Shown here one piece after another: positions 16,538-27,819 of a stretch of 42,885 bases of DNA. The stretch lies in assembly GCA_016790815.1 (NCBI GenBank), contig JAEUOG010000040.1:1-42885 (forward strand). Direction: 5' to 3'. The translations under genes and the position numbers were made by a program. The DNA comes from Dechloromonas sp. GTDB lineage: Bacteria; Pseudomonadota; Gammaproteobacteria; Burkholderiales; Rhodocyclaceae. Every line of letters begins with the position of its first letter. Position 1 is the stretch's first letter. The notes beneath the pieces are model-generated. The model saw only the letters and a program-made list of their open reading frames with translations. It searched no databases and had not been told where the DNA came from.

Positions 16538-16936
16538 ATGAAAAAAATTACTGCCCTGTTTATCGCCGCCACGCTGGCCATAACCTCATCCACGTCCGCC
16601 CTGGCAGACAGGGGACATCGTCACGGTGGTTACGGCCATGGACATCATGGTCACCGTGGTAGCCACAGCTGGGCCGGTCCTGCCGCTGTGCTGGCGATTG
16701 CCGGTCTGGCCATCGGCGCAGCCGTCGCCTCCCGAAACAGCTACGCAGCCCCACCGACTTACAGCTACACCGAGACTCCTGCCTACGCCTACACTCCCGA
16801 ACCGACCTACTATAGAACCCCACCCCGCCCGGCGCCGGCAGAGTACGGAACTTGGTATTACTGCAGCTCGTCTGGCCAATACTATCCCTATACCAATGCA
16901 TGCCCGGAGGGCTGGCAGGCCGTACCCACACGCTAA
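16538..16936 (+). CDS. Small exported His/Tyr-rich protein of unknown function
   Basis: A 132-residue protein beginning MKKITALFIAATLAITSSTSALA, a clear Sec signal peptide with a likely cleavage site after ALA. Next comes a His/Gly segment (residues about 25-45, seven His), a small-residue hydrophobic stretch (PAAVLAIAGLAIGAAVA, about 48-64) that may contact a membrane, and a Tyr/Pro/Thr-rich linker. The C-terminal motif has two cysteines (Cys109 in TWYYCSSSG, Cys122 in NACPEGWQAVP) that probably form a disulfide. Similar YYC...YYPY...C...W..VP endings occur in unnamed proteobacterial envelope proteins. I start it at the ATG at 16538 because it gives the signal peptide. The His segment suggests metal binding, unproven. 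Confidence 0.75.
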   Translation: MKKITALFIAATLAITSSTSALADRGHRHGGYGHGHHGHRGSHSWAGPAAVLAIAGLAIGAAVASRNSYAAPPTYSYTETPAYAYTPEPTYYRTPPRPAPAEYGTWYYCSSSGQYYPYTNACPEGWQAVPTR

Positions 16937-16941
16937 AAGCA

Positions 16942-16964
16942 GAACGGGCCCCAAGAGCCCGTTC
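16942..16964 (-). terminator. Hairpin between the small exported protein gene and purA
   Basis: GAACGGGC (16942-16949) and GCCCGTTC (16957-16964) form an 8-bp stem with a 7-nt loop, 21 nt past the purA stop. On the minus strand it is followed by TGCTTTT, a short T tract, so it may end the long minus-strand transcript. It could also act on the plus strand, where no T tract follows. Confidence 0.5.
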
Positions 16965-16985
16965 AACACAATCAGCGAAATTCGC

Positions 16986-18299
<1,314 letters not shown>

Positions 18300-19454
18300 T
18301 TAATCCTCTTGTATTGCTTCAATAATCCAGTGTTCGCCGACCAGCGCCAACTTTCGGTCACAGTACGGCCCTTCGCAGGCGGTTTCGCCCGGCAGCAACT
18401 GGACGACCATTTCGCCTTGCTCGCGCAGCGCAGCGATGTGTGCGGCAAGGAATACGTTGTGACCTGCATGCGGCGCCAGGATTGCACCATTCGACTTGCC
18501 GGCCGGCGCCAACCGCGCAACCTCTCGTAAATCCATCGAAAATCCGGTCGCCGGACGATCTCGCCCGAACGCCTTGCCTGCGCCATCGTAACGTCCGCCC
18601 ATCGCAATTGCCACGGGGTAACCTGGACAGTAGGCTGCAAAGACAACACCATTGTGATAGTGGTAGCCACGCAAATCCGAAAGATCAATCGAGAAAGGCA
18701 GTTCCGGCGCACCCGCCAAGAGATGACGCAGACCTCTCAGGGCAGATGATATCGCTGGCAAGGCGGGCAACTCTGCCTCGGCTCGATCCAGCACCTCCGC
18801 ACCTCCATAAAGCTGCGGTAGACGTTGCAGCGCTTCGCGATAGGGCGACTGGACATTGACACATGCTTCTTCCAGCCCTGGAACGTCCTTGGCCTGCAGA
18901 AGACTCAGAAGCACATCCTCCGCTTCCTGCGGCAAACCGGCTGCCTCTGCCAACGCCTGGAAGATGCCCACGTGGCCAAGGTCAATTCGGCTGACCGGCA
19001 ATTTGACGCGCTCGAATGCGCCAGCCATCAAGCGGATGACGTCAAGGTCGGCGTCAATCCCTTCAAACCCGTAAAGTTCAGCACCAATCTGAACTGGCTC
19101 GCGTCCGGCCGATATCGTTGCCGGCAAGGTGTGCAGCACGCTGCCGCAGTAGCAGAGCCGAGTCACCCCCTGATGATTGAGCAGATGCGCGTCGATTCGC
19201 GCAGCCTGCGGCGTGATGTCGGCGCGAACGCCCATGGTCCGCCCCGAAAGCTGATCGACCAGCTTGAAGGTACGCAATTTCAGGTCTTGGCCGGCACCGG
19301 TCAGCAGGGACTCCAGATATTCCAGCATAGGGGGCATGACCAGTTCGTAGCCACGGCCACGAAAGTGATCGAGAACGATACGACGCAGTCTCTCGATGCG
19401 CTCCGCTTCGGCAGGCAACGCGTCGGCAAGGTACTCAGGTAACAGCCAGTTCAT
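18300..19454 (-). CDS. hisZ: ATP phosphoribosyltransferase regulatory subunit HisZ
   Basis: A 384-residue class II histidyl-tRNA-synthetase paralogue without charging activity. It forms an octamer with short-form HisG and gives it histidine feedback control in the first step of histidine synthesis. Visible features are the aaRS-like start ([49 protein letters not shown]), motif 2-like [12 protein letters not shown] and [24 protein letters not shown]. The anticodon-binding domain of HisS is absent, which separates it from hisS in the same gene run. The ATG overlaps the DUF2065 stop (ATGA), and purA follows by 3 nt. hisG is not in the window. Confidence 0.94.
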   Translation of the reverse strand: MNWLLPEYLADALPAEAERIERLRRIVLDHFRGRGYELVMPPMLEYLESLLTGAGQDLKLRTFKLVDQLSGRTMGVRADITPQAARIDAHLLNHQGVTRLCYCGSVLHTLPATISAGREPVQIGAELYGFEGIDADLDVIRLMAGAFERVKLPVSRIDLGHVGIFQALAEAAGLPQEAEDVLLSLLQAKDVPGLEEACVNVQSPYREALQRLPQLYGGAEVLDRAEAELPALPAISSALRGLRHLLAGAPELPFSIDLSDLRGYHYHNGVVFAAYCPGYPVAIAMGGRYDGAGKAFGRDRPATGFSMDLREVARLAPAGKSNGAILAPHAGHNVFLAAHIAALREQGEMVVQLLPGETACEGPYCDRKLALVGEHWIIEAIQED

Positions 19455-19636
19455 GAAAAAACAATCAGAAGGATCAGGCCGATCAACATCGAGGTCAGGC
19501 CGACGAAACGAATCTGCCCATCCGAAAGTTGAATTAATCGACGGAAGGTTTCACGCCAGACAGCCGGCGCAATAAATGGCATGAGACCTTCGAGCAGGAG
19601 CATCAGCGCGAAGGCCAGCAGCAGGGTTGAAATCAT
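19451..19636 (-). CDS. DUF2065 small membrane protein
   Basis: A 61-residue protein with two hydrophobic helices (about 3-20 and 44-60) separated by [18 protein letters not shown]. This matches DUF2065, a family habitually found after hflC. It overlaps hflC upstream and hisZ downstream by 4 nt each (ATGA junctions), so it is translated as part of the operon. Its function is unknown; the placement suggests a link to the HflKC membrane complex, which is inference. Confidence 0.88.
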   Translation of the reverse strand: MISTLLLAFALMLLLEGLMPFIAPAVWRETFRRLIQLSDGQIRFVGLTSMLIGLILLIVFS

Positions 19637-20520
19637 TTGCCTTTGTCAGCGCCACGTCCGCCACTTTTCATGTATTTGAAGAAGTCCGAACTGGGTTCGA
19701 CAACCAGCACATCGCTCTTGCTCTTGAAGCTGCCACGATAGGCCTCAAGGCTGCGATAGAACGCATAGAACTCAGGGCTTTGCCCGAATGCCTGACCGTA
19801 CGTATTGGTCGCTTTGGCATCCCCCTCGCCCTTGATTTTCTGTGCATCGCGGTAGGCATCTGCGACAATGATTTCACGCTGACGGTCAGCGTCAGCACGA
19901 ATCTTTTCAGCCTCGGCCGACCCTTCGGAACGCAACTCGTTGGCAACACGCTTTCGCTCGGCCTCCATGCGTCGATACACTGCTTCGCTTACCTCAGTTG
20001 GCAACTCGACGCGTTTCAAGCGGACGTCGACAATCTGCACCCCAATTTTGCGTGCATCGTTGTCCGCCTTCTCGCGCATCTGTGTCATGACCTGATCGCG
20101 CTCACCAGAAACCACATCGTGCACCGTGCGCTTGCCGAACTCCTCGCGCAAACCCGCATTGACCGTCTGATTCAGACGGGTTTTGGCCCGCGACTCATCT
20201 CCACCAACCGAAATGTAGTAAAGCTGTGGGTCGATAATCCGCCATTTGATATAAGAATCAACCAGTACGTTCTTCTTTTCAGATGTTATGAAACGCTCGG
20301 GTTCTGCATTATCAAGCGTGATAATGCGCTTCTCGAAATAGCGAACGTTCTGAACCATGGGTATCTTGAAGTAGAGGCCGGGCTCGCTGATCGCCCGCTT
20401 TACCTCGCCCAACTGAAAAACCACTGCATACTGACGTTGGTCCACCGTAAATATAGACATGGCTATCACGGCCAGCACGGTGGCAAATAGAGCCCCCAAC
20501 AAATTCATGCGCTGACTCAT
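19633..20520 (-). CDS. hflC: HflC, SPFH-domain subunit of the HflKC complex
   Basis: A 295-residue inner-membrane protein with an N-terminal anchor (LLGALFATVLAVIAMSIFTV, about 8-27) and a periplasmic SPFH/band-7 domain beginning QRQYAVVFQLGEVKRAISEPGLYFKIP. A long charged helix (EAVYRRMEAERKRVANELRSEGSAEAEKI) and a short C-terminal tail follow. With HflK it forms a large cage around the FtsH protease and modulates membrane-protein turnover. Its ATG overlaps the hflK stop (TAATG), the tight coupling expected for equimolar partners. Length is in the usual range. Confidence 0.97.
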   Translation of the reverse strand: MSQRMNLLGALFATVLAVIAMSIFTVDQRQYAVVFQLGEVKRAISEPGLYFKIPMVQNVRYFEKRIITLDNAEPERFITSEKKNVLVDSYIKWRIIDPQLYYISVGGDESRAKTRLNQTVNAGLREEFGKRTVHDVVSGERDQVMTQMREKADNDARKIGVQIVDVRLKRVELPTEVSEAVYRRMEAERKRVANELRSEGSAEAEKIRADADRQREIIVADAYRDAQKIKGEGDAKATNTYGQAFGQSPEFYAFYRSLEAYRGSFKSKSDVLVVEPSSDFFKYMKSGGRGADKGK

Positions 20521-21830
20521 TACCGTCCCTCCCGATCACGCGAACGCAGCGACCCATCGCGCGCACTTCCAGAATATGAGCCACCACCGACCTTCGGCGC
20601 AGTTTCAATTTGCGGCGGAGCATCATTTGATAGCGGCGCTGTAGGCCTGGCTGTTGACGGAGCCACAGAGGCTTCCGGAGCGGCCTGCGCGGCGGTCGCA
20701 CCAGTTGCAGCCTGCATCAATTTATCGAGCGGCAAATAGAGCAAATTGCCCTGCCCCTTTGCATCGACCATGACCTTGCTGGTATTCGAGTAAATCTGCT
20801 GCATGGTTTCCAGATAGAGACGCTGACGTGTTACCTCGGGTGCCTTGGCATACTCGGTCAGCACCTGCTTGAAGCGCGATGCATCACCTTCAGCGGATGC
20901 GATGACGCGCTGCTTATAACCGTTGGCCTCTTCAAGCAAACGCGCCGCCGTACCCTTTGCCTTCGGAATCACGTCGTTGGCGTAGGCCTGGCCTTCATTC
21001 TTCTGACGCTCGCGATCCTGACCTGCCTTGACGGCATCGTCGAACGCTGCCTGCACCTGCTCGGGCGGTTGGGCGTTCTGCATGGTCACCTTGGAAATCA
21101 GGATGCCGCTCTGGTAGCGATCAAGAATGTCCTGCATGAGCTTGGCTGCCTGGGTGGCGATCTGCTCGCGACCTTCGTAGAGCACAAAATCCATCTTGCT
21201 CTTGCCAACGATCTCACGAACTGCCGATTCGGCAGCCCCCACCACGGCCTCGTCGGTCGACCGGTTATTGAACAAATAATCGACCGGATCCTTGAGGATG
21301 TACTGGACAGCAAACTGAATGTTCACGATGTTCTCGTCATCGGTCAGCATCAGTGCTTCCTTGAGCACCTTGTTGCGCTCACTACCACGATATCCGATTT
21401 CGATGGTGCGCACACCTGTCAGGTTGACCAGTTCATGCGACTGAATAGGATACGGCAAACGCCAGCGAAGGCCAGGATCGGTCGCTTCCTTGAAACTGCC
21501 GAACTGCAGTACCAGTCCGCGTTGAGAAGCATCCACGATGTAGAAGCCGGAAGCGAGCCAGACTACGGCCACCAGACCGGCGAGAACGCCGACACCGCCT
21601 CCGATAAACTTGGGATTGAAATCGATATTCGGCATACGCGGACCATCACCGCCGCCGCTGCCACCTCCCCCGCCTTTTTTGCCGAACATCCCGGACAATT
21701 TGCGATTAAAGTCACGCCAAAGCTCTTCGAGGTCTGGCGGACCATCGTTGGGTCGGCGCGGACCTTTACCATCAGATTTGTCGTCGTCATTGCCGCCGCG
21801 ATTTCCCCACTGCGGGTCATTGAGCGACAT
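20520..21830 (-). CDS. hflK: HflK, SPFH-domain subunit of the HflKC complex
   Basis: A 436-residue partner of HflC. A Gly/Asp-rich cytoplasmic N-terminus (MSLNDPQWGNRGGNDDD, later a poly-Gly run) precedes one membrane segment (VGVLAGLVAVVWLASGFYIV, about 75-95). The SPFH domain (QRGLVLQFGSFKEATDPGLRWRLPYPIQSHE), a long helix (QNAQPPEQVQAAFDDAVKAGQDRERQ) and an Ala/Pro-rich tail follow. I use the ATG at 21830, which has AGG about 8 nt upstream. The in-frame ATG at 21854 lacks a ribosome-binding site and adds eight unconserved residues. The gene follows hflX by 36 nt and overlaps hflC by 1 nt. Confidence 0.96.
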   Translation of the reverse strand: MSLNDPQWGNRGGNDDDKSDGKGPRRPNDGPPDLEELWRDFNRKLSGMFGKKGGGGGSGGGDGPRMPNIDFNPKFIGGGVGVLAGLVAVVWLASGFYIVDASQRGLVLQFGSFKEATDPGLRWRLPYPIQSHELVNLTGVRTIEIGYRGSERNKVLKEALMLTDDENIVNIQFAVQYILKDPVDYLFNNRSTDEAVVGAAESAVREIVGKSKMDFVLYEGREQIATQAAKLMQDILDRYQSGILISKVTMQNAQPPEQVQAAFDDAVKAGQDRERQKNEGQAYANDVIPKAKGTAARLLEEANGYKQRVIASAEGDASRFKQVLTEYAKAPEVTRQRLYLETMQQIYSNTSKVMVDAKGQGNLLYLPLDKLMQAATGATAAQAAPEASVAPSTARPTAPLSNDAPPQIETAPKVGGGSYSGSARDGSLRSRDREGR

Positions 21831-21866
21831 GAATATACCTAAGGTCGGAATCATGGATATCGGGAT

Positions 21867-23021
21867 TCAGTTGATGTAGTCGTGTTGTGCTTCAAATTCG
21901 GCTTCAGCAATCGCCTTCTGACGGGCTTCGGCCTTGGCTCGGGCGTATTCGGCCAAGGATTCACGCAGTAAATCCAAGCCTTCTCCAGTACGCGCACTGA
22001 CTCGAACGCGCGTGATATTACCATACTCATCCCGCTCAACGCCCGGCTGGGCTTCGGTCAGGTCGATCTTGTTCCAGACCACGAGTTGCCTGACACGGTC
22101 TGCCCGGATTTCCCGAAGCACCTTGTTAACCTCGCCTACCTGCTCATCGCGGGCATGACTGGCACTATCAACGACATGCAACAGTAGATCCGCATGGGTC
22201 GCCACTTCGAGCGTTGCATGAAAGGCATCCACCAGGGAATGCGGTAGTTCGCGGATAAATCCGACAGTGTCGGAGATTACAATATTGCCAGCCCCTTCAA
22301 TCCATAGTTTGCGTGAAGTCGTGTCGAGGGTGGCAAACAGCTGATCGGCCGCAAATACACCAGCATGCGTCAGTGCATTGAACAAAGTCGACTTGCCCGC
22401 ATTGGTATAGCCAACCAGTGACACATTGAGCACGTCGCCGCGCATTCGAGCCTTGCGCTGCACACCACGCTGCCGTGACAATTTTCCGAGGCGGTCTTTC
22501 AATAGCTTGACGCGATTACCGAGCAAACGGCGGTCCGTTTCCAGCTGTTTCTCACCTGGGCCACGCATACCAATACCGCCACGCTGCCGTTCGAGGTGAG
22601 TCCAGCCACGCACGAGGCGCGTCGATAAATGCTCAAGCTGTGCCAGTTCAACCTGCAGCTTGCCCTCTGCGCTTGAGGCGCGCAAGGCAAAAATATCAAG
22701 AATCAGACTGGTTCGGTCAATCACCCGACATTTGAGCACGCGCTCGATATTTCGTTCCTGCGCCGGCGAGAGCTCGTGATTGAAAATTACGAGATCGGCT
22801 TCGCCTGCTGCAACCATCGCACCGATCTCATCAACCTTGCCCTTGCCTGCAAATGTCTTCGGATCTGGGCTCTGACGCCTGCCGAAAACCTCGGCAACCA
22901 CCTCCGCTCCGGCGGATTCGGCCAGCAAACGTACCTCCTCCAGCTGATCTTCCAGATCGGGCTGGCCAAAATCAAGCTGAACGATCACCGCACGCTCTCC
23001 GGCGGAGGGTCGTTCAATCAT
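21867..23021 (-). CDS. hflX: GTPase HflX
   Basis: A 384-residue ribosome-associated GTPase that splits or rescues stalled 70S ribosomes under stress. The N-terminal HflX domain has FAGKGKVDEIGAMVAAGEADLVIFNHELSPAQERN. A helical linker with GERGMRGPGEKQLETDRR-like spacing (here RGGIGMRGPGEKQLETDRR) leads to the G domain, with G1 LVGYTNAGKSTLF, G3 DTVGFIRELPH and G4 VWNKIDL. I prefer the ATG at 23021 (GGA about 8 nt upstream); an in-frame TTG at 23048 would add nine residues. hfq lies 63 nt upstream, the classical hfq-hflX-hflKC order. Confidence 0.96.
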   Translation of the reverse strand: MIERPSAGERAVIVQLDFGQPDLEDQLEEVRLLAESAGAEVVAEVFGRRQSPDPKTFAGKGKVDEIGAMVAAGEADLVIFNHELSPAQERNIERVLKCRVIDRTSLILDIFALRASSAEGKLQVELAQLEHLSTRLVRGWTHLERQRGGIGMRGPGEKQLETDRRLLGNRVKLLKDRLGKLSRQRGVQRKARMRGDVLNVSLVGYTNAGKSTLFNALTHAGVFAADQLFATLDTTSRKLWIEGAGNIVISDTVGFIRELPHSLVDAFHATLEVATHADLLLHVVDSASHARDEQVGEVNKVLREIRADRVRQLVVWNKIDLTEAQPGVERDEYGNITRVRVSARTGEGLDLLRESLAEYARAKAEARQKAIAEAEFEAQHDYIN

Positions 23022-23084
23022 GGGCGTTTCCAGGAAAGAGAAGCGCAAACCCGCCAGGGAGGCGGGTCGCTGGACAGGATTCGA

Positions 23085-23321
23085 TTATTCCGCAGCCTGT
23101 TCCTGCTGAAGATTGACCGGACGTGCAGGCACCACCGTAGAAATGGCGTGCTTGTAAACCATCTGGGTTACCGTATTTTTGAGTAGTACAACGTACTGAT
23201 CGAACGATTCAACCTGGCCCTGCAATTTGATCCCATTCACCAGGTAAATTGAAACGGGAACGTGCTCACGACGAAGAGCGTTGAGGAAGGGGTCTTGTAG
23301 AAGTTGCCCTTTGTTACTCAT
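23085..23321 (-). CDS. hfq: RNA chaperone Hfq
   Basis: A 78-residue Sm-like protein forming a hexameric ring that pairs small RNAs with mRNAs. Sm1 is [36 protein letters not shown] and Sm2 includes [22 protein letters not shown], with the Lys-His pair that binds U-rich RNA ends. The short acidic C-terminal tail is typical of betaproteobacteria rather than the long enterobacterial tail. It lies 76 nt after der, a gap large enough for its own promoter, and precedes hflX. Confidence 0.98.
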   Translation of the reverse strand: MSNKGQLLQDPFLNALRREHVPVSIYLVNGIKLQGQVESFDQYVVLLKNTVTQMVYKHAISTVVPARPVNLQQEQAAE

Positions 23322-23397
23322 GGTGTGGACTCCATGTAATTGTTATGAGGGTCCTAATGTACCCAAATTTATAAAGTGCTGCCAAAGATTTTGTGGT

Positions 23398-24729
23398 TTA
23401 TTTCTTGTCTTTGTCGGCAAACGGATTTTTTGCAGTAACACACTGGATTCGCAACGGCGTTCCCTGCAATTTGAACGCTTCACGGAAGGTGTGTTCGAGG
23501 TACCGGCGATAGCTGTCGGTGATCTGGTCAACCGCGTTACCGTGGATAACGATAATGGGCGGATTGGAACCGCCCTGGTGGGCGTAGCGCGGCTTGGGAC
23601 GGAACAGCCCATGCTTGGCCGGAGCCTGCTTGGCAACCGCGTCGATCAGCACGCGAGTCAGACGCGGGGTGGTCATCTTTGCCATGGCTGCCGCGTAGGC
23701 TGAATCCACGGAACGGAACAGCGACTCCAGGCCGATATTTTCACGAGCCGAAACGAAATGGAATTTTGCAAAATTCAGGAATTGCAGTTTGCGCTGCAAT
23801 ATCTGGCGCGTTTGCTCACGAACATAGGAATCAAGGCCATCCCATTTGTTGACCGCAACCACCAGTGCTTTGCCGGACTGGACGATGAAGTCGGCAATAT
23901 GTGCATCCTGGTCGGAAACGTCGGCTTGGGCGTCCACCATCAGAATGACGACATTGGCGTCCTCGATAGCCTGAAGTGTCTTCACCACCGAGAATTTTTC
24001 GATCGATTCGAAAATCTTCCCACGCTTGCGCATCCCGGCCGTATCGATCAGGACGTACTTCCGGCCGCCACGCTCGAAGTCGATCTCAATCGAATCTCGT
24101 GTCGTTCCCGGCGCATCGAAGGCAATAACCCGCTCTTCGCCAAGCAACGTGTTGATCAGGGTAGACTTGCCGACATTGGGACGACCGACGATGGCCACCC
24201 GGACAGCGTCAGAGTGCCATTCGTCTTCTTCGGGCTCGGGAAAACTTTCGAGCGCCAGTTCAACGAGGCCACGTACCCCTTCACCGTGAGCCGACGAGAT
24301 GGCATTCGGCTCGCCAAGACCGAGTTCATGGAACTCGGCCTCAACCATGCCGGAATTCATGCCTTCTGCCTTGTTGACCGCAACAATGACCGGACAGTCA
24401 ACGCGGCGCAGCTTGTTGGCGATCTCCTTGTCGTGCGGCGTCAGACCGGCACGACCATCGACCACGAAGATGATGGCATCGGCTTCGGCAATCGCCTGTT
24501 CGGTCTGGCGCGCCATTTCATGCAGGATGCCTTCCTTGACCAGCGGCTCGAATCCGCCCGTATCGACGACCAGATGAGGCTTCTTGCCTAGTTTTCCATG
24601 ACCGTAGTGGCGGTCACGCGTCAGGCCCGGCAGATCGGCGACGATGGCGTCACGCGACTTGGTCAGACGGTTGAAAAGGGTGGATTTGCCGACATTGGGT
24701 CGGCCAACCAAAACGAGCGTAGGTTTCAT
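23398..24729 (-). CDS. der: Ribosome-assembly GTPase Der (EngA)
   Basis: A 443-residue protein with two tandem G domains and a KH-like C-terminal domain, required for 50S subunit maturation. GD1 has [23 protein letters not shown] and NKAEG. GD2 has [27 protein letters not shown] and NKWD. The C-terminal domain follows from about residue 350 ([36 protein letters not shown]). The ATG overlaps the bamB stop by 4 nt (ATGA). Length is typical. Confidence 0.98.
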   Translation of the reverse strand: MKPTLVLVGRPNVGKSTLFNRLTKSRDAIVADLPGLTRDRHYGHGKLGKKPHLVVDTGGFEPLVKEGILHEMARQTEQAIAEADAIIFVVDGRAGLTPHDKEIANKLRRVDCPVIVAVNKAEGMNSGMVEAEFHELGLGEPNAISSAHGEGVRGLVELALESFPEPEEDEWHSDAVRVAIVGRPNVGKSTLINTLLGEERVIAFDAPGTTRDSIEIDFERGGRKYVLIDTAGMRKRGKIFESIEKFSVVKTLQAIEDANVVILMVDAQADVSDQDAHIADFIVQSGKALVVAVNKWDGLDSYVREQTRQILQRKLQFLNFAKFHFVSARENIGLESLFRSVDSAYAAAMAKMTTPRLTRVLIDAVAKQAPAKHGLFRPKPRYAHQGGSNPPIIVIHGNAVDQITDSYRRYLEHTFREAFKLQGTPLRIQCVTAKNPFADKDKK

Positions 24730-25886
24730 TGAGCCTCGATTGCGCTCACGTTGCCACCGGTGGTTTGCACCAGCACGGCATTTCCGAGCATCTGAAGTGG
24801 CGCGCGAACCGGCGTTCCATCGGTTTTCTGGCGCGCGGCAAAGCTGCCGTCTTCACGGGAAAGGAAGTGAACGATGCCCTCTGCATCGGCCACGGCAACC
24901 AGCCCACGCTGGACAACCGGCGCGGAGAGGCGACGGTTCTTGAGCTTGTCTTGTTTCCAGAGGCTGCTGCCTGACTGGCGATCCAGCGCATAGACAACGC
25001 CCTTGTCGTCGGCAACAAACAGGTAGCGGCTATCCATCGCCAGGCCGGCCACAGATGACAGATCACGTGACCAGACCATGGCCCCGCCCTGCCCCATATC
25101 GAAACAGGCCACGCGCCCCTGGAAGGCGACGGCGCAGATCAGACGCCCATCGACAACGGGAGGCGCAACAATGTCCGCCACGCGGTCAAGTTCGGTTGCG
25201 CCCTTGGGCAAGGCGACAGCACCCTCCCAGACCGGGGCACCATTTTGAATCGCGAGAGCGACGAGCTTGCCACCGGGGTAGCCGACAAAGAGATATCGGT
25301 CAGCAAATACGGGGGAACCCGCGCTGCGCACAGACAAAGAGGGCGTCGAGCGCTGATAGACCCATTTGCGCCCGCCATCACCGGCATCGAGCAGATGTAT
25401 GCGATTGTCGCCACTCTTGACCGCCACGCCGTCGTCACCGACGACCGGTGCTGCGAGCACTTCGCTGCTTACCTTGGTCTGCCATAGTGGCTTTCCATCC
25501 TCGGCAGAGAAAGCCAGTACCTCACCCTTCGAGGTGCCTACAACCAGCAGTCGGCCGTTGGCTCCCACACCGGCAGACAAGGGCTGGCCAGCATCTATTT
25601 TCCAGACCAGCTTGCCGTCTTCGAGCTTGGAAACCGTGCCGCTACGGCTTGCAACATAGGCGACAGTGCCCACCACGGCTGGCGTGAAGGTGTAGTCGCC
25701 AGACTTGCCGGCACTGGCCGACCACGCCGTGCGCACATCGGCTGTTGCGGTCAACGGCCCCAAAGGCGCCATTTTCGGCCCGGCACTGGCAAACGGGTTG
25801 ATCGAATCGATCGTATCCGACACGGTCGCGCAGCCAGCCAACAAAAGGCCGGAGGCCACCATCAAGGCAGCAAGTTGACGTGACAT
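24726..25886 (-). CDS. bamB: Outer-membrane assembly lipoprotein BamB
   Basis: A 386-residue BAM-complex lipoprotein that helps fold outer-membrane beta-barrels. The signal peptide ends in the lipobox LLAGC. The remainder is a PQQ-like eight-bladed propeller, seen as repeated segments such as [52 protein letters not shown] and [24 protein letters not shown]. It overlaps the upstream TPR gene by 1 nt (TGATG) and der downstream by 4 nt. The bamB-der pairing is a standard proteobacterial arrangement. Confidence 0.97.
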   Translation of the reverse strand: MSRQLAALMVASGLLLAGCATVSDTIDSINPFASAGPKMAPLGPLTATADVRTAWSASAGKSGDYTFTPAVVGTVAYVASRSGTVSKLEDGKLVWKIDAGQPLSAGVGANGRLLVVGTSKGEVLAFSAEDGKPLWQTKVSSEVLAAPVVGDDGVAVKSGDNRIHLLDAGDGGRKWVYQRSTPSLSVRSAGSPVFADRYLFVGYPGGKLVALAIQNGAPVWEGAVALPKGATELDRVADIVAPPVVDGRLICAVAFQGRVACFDMGQGGAMVWSRDLSSVAGLAMDSRYLFVADDKGVVYALDRQSGSSLWKQDKLKNRRLSAPVVQRGLVAVADAEGIVHFLSREDGSFAARQKTDGTPVRAPLQMLGNAVLVQTTGGNVSAIEAQ

Positions 25887-26524
25887 CAGGCAGCCTCACC
25901 CAGGTTGTCGAGCTTCTGCTGCAGCAATTCACGACCGGCGCCCTGCTTGCCTGTCATCTTGTCGAGCGCAGCCTTGTAGGCTGTCCGCGCTTCGGCCTTC
26001 TTGCCTTGTGCGGAGAGCACGTCACCCTTCATTTCCTGAAAACGTGCGTCGAAAGCCGGGGCATGGGCGGCGTCGAGTTGCTTGAGGGCTTCATCGTAAG
26101 CCTGTTCATCGATCTGGACAGCGGCCAGACGCAGGCGGGCCAGATCCTTGATCTCGTCCTTGCCGTTCTCGGCAACCCAGCCAAACTGGGTTTTCGCTGT
26201 CTTCAGGTCACCGGCTTCAAAAGACTGCTTGCCAGCCATCATGGCGCCAAGCGCTGCGTAGCTCGTGCTGCCGAATTTTTCAGCCAACTCGCCAGCGGCG
26301 GCCTTAACCTTCTGGGCATCGCCCATGGCAGTCGCCTGCTCTAGCACGCTGTAGATGGCTGCCGCTTGTGCCGACTGCCCACGCTGGTACCAGTTCCAGC
26401 CTTGCCAGCCGATCACCCCCAGCGAAACAGCTACGACAAGGCCCGTCACGAGGTTGCCGTACATTTTCCACCAGGTTTTCAGGGTGTCTATCTGTTCCTG
26501 TTCTTCGAGGTCGTAATGCGCCAT
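25886..26524 (-). CDS. YfgM-like TPR protein, periplasmic chaperone partner of SecYEG
   Basis: A 212-residue protein with a short cytoplasmic N-terminus (MAHYDLEEQEQIDTLKTWWKMYG), one membrane anchor (NLVTGLVVAVSLGVIGWQGW, about 24-43) and periplasmic tetratricopeptide-type helices. This is the YfgM/TPR_21 layout; in E. coli YfgM works with PpiD at the Sec translocon. It sits between hisS (5 nt) and bamB (1-nt overlap), matching the hisS-yfgM-bamB-der order of many proteobacteria, so family and position agree. Confidence 0.92.
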   Translation of the reverse strand: MAHYDLEEQEQIDTLKTWWKMYGNLVTGLVVAVSLGVIGWQGWNWYQRGQSAQAAAIYSVLEQATAMGDAQKVKAAAGELAEKFGSTSYAALGAMMAGKQSFEAGDLKTAKTQFGWVAENGKDEIKDLARLRLAAVQIDEQAYDEALKQLDAAHAPAFDARFQEMKGDVLSAQGKKAEARTAYKAALDKMTGKQGAGRELLQQKLDNLGEAA

Positions 26525-26529
26525 GCTGC

Positions 26530-27819
26530 TTATTCCTCTTCGTCCGAATCGATAATTTGATCAATGATGGCCTCGGCCAGTTCATCGACTTTCAGTTTAC
26601 GTTGTTCAATGCCAGCCTGACGCAATAACTTGAGCTGGACTTCCCCGGTCGACGCTTCGTCATCGCCAATAATTACCGCGAAGTTCGCGCCACTGCTGTC
26701 AGCTTTTTTCATCTGGGACTTGAAGCTGCCGCCACCACAATGCTGCAGCACGTCAATTCCCTGATCGCGCAAGCCTTCGGCCACGCGGAAGGCAAGGCGG
26801 GCCGCCTCGTCACCCTGACGGACCAGGTAAACATCCGGCACGGGTGCCGCCGGCTCTCCGCCGGAGTCCTTGATCAGGGCGATCAGACGCTCGATGCCCA
26901 TGGCGAATCCGCAGGCTGGTGTCGGCTTGCCGCCGAGTTGCTCGACCAGGCCATCGTAACGGCCACCGGCGCAAACCGTACCCTGAGCGCCCAGCTTGTC
27001 GGTCACCCATTCGAATACGGTAAGGTTGTAGTAATCGAGGCCACGGACCAGACGCGGATTGATCGTGAAAGGAATGCCGGCATCGCGCAAAACGCGCTGG
27101 ACGCCTTCAAAGTGGGCCAGCGACTCGGCACCAAGGTAGTCAATCAGCTTGGGCGCAGCAGCGCAGAGGTCCTGCATGGCAGGATTCTTGGTATCCAGAA
27201 TGCGCAGCGGGTTGGTATGCAGGCGACGCTTGGCCTCTTCGTCGAGCAGTTCGGCATTCTCTTCAAAGTAGGTAATCAGCGCGGCACGATGCTGGGCGCG
27301 CTCGTCCGGCTGGCCAAGGCTGTTGAGTTGCAGTTCGATGCCATCCAGCCCGAGATCGTTCCACAGACGGGCACCCATGAGGATCATTTCGGCATCGATA
27401 TCCGGGCCGGTCATACCGAAGGATTCGACACCGACCTGATGAAACTGGCGGTAACGCCCCTTTTGCGGGCGCTCGTGGCGGAACATCTGGCCTATGTAGT
27501 AAAGGCGCTGTGTCTGGCGCGCTGCCAGATTGTGTTCGATGACGGCACGCACACAACCCGCAGTCCCTTCCGGGCGCAGGGTCAGCGCTTCACCGTTGAG
27601 GCCGTCGATGAAGGAGTACATTTCCTTCTCGACGATATCGGTCACTTCGCCGATGGCTCGTTTGAAAAGCGGCGTCGGCTCGACGATGGGCATGCGGATC
27701 GGGCGGTAGCCGTAGCTCTTGAGCCACGACCGGATGGTGTCCTCGAACAGCTCCCAGAATGCGGCATCGTCAGGCAGGATGTCGTTCATCCCGCGCACGG
27801 CTTGCAAGGTTTGACTCAT
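26530..27819 (-). CDS. hisS: Histidyl-tRNA synthetase
   Basis: A 429-residue class II aminoacyl-tRNA synthetase. It shows the N-terminal [13 protein letters not shown], motif 2 ([24 protein letters not shown]) and the histidine-specific motifs [15 protein letters not shown] and [15 protein letters not shown]. Motif 3 is GFAMGIERL, and a C-terminal anticodon-binding domain follows ([22 protein letters not shown] onward). The ATG overlaps the ispG stop by 4 nt, and the YfgM-like gene follows by 5 nt. Its paralogue hisZ lies about 7 kb downstream in the same run. Confidence 0.98.
   Translation of the reverse strand: MSQTLQAVRGMNDILPDDAAFWELFEDTIRSWLKSYGYRPIRMPIVEPTPLFKRAIGEVTDIVEKEMYSFIDGLNGEALTLRPEGTAGCVRAVIEHNLAARQTQRLYYIGQMFRHERPQKGRYRQFHQVGVESFGMTGPDIDAEMILMGARLWNDLGLDGIELQLNSLGQPDERAQHRAALITYFEENAELLDEEAKRRLHTNPLRILDTKNPAMQDLCAAAPKLIDYLGAESLAHFEGVQRVLRDAGIPFTINPRLVRGLDYYNLTVFEWVTDKLGAQGTVCAGGRYDGLVEQLGGKPTPACGFAMGIERLIALIKDSGGEPAAPVPDVYLVRQGDEAARLAFRVAEGLRDQGIDVLQHCGGGSFKSQMKKADSSGANFAVIIGDDEASTGEVQLKLLRQAGIEQRKLKVDELAEAIIDQIIDSDEEE

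Noticed and set aside
18300-19454. A second histidyl-tRNA synthetase
   Set aside because: The class II core is recognisable, but the anticodon-binding domain and catalytic motif set of HisS are missing; length, composition and purA adjacency fit HisZ.
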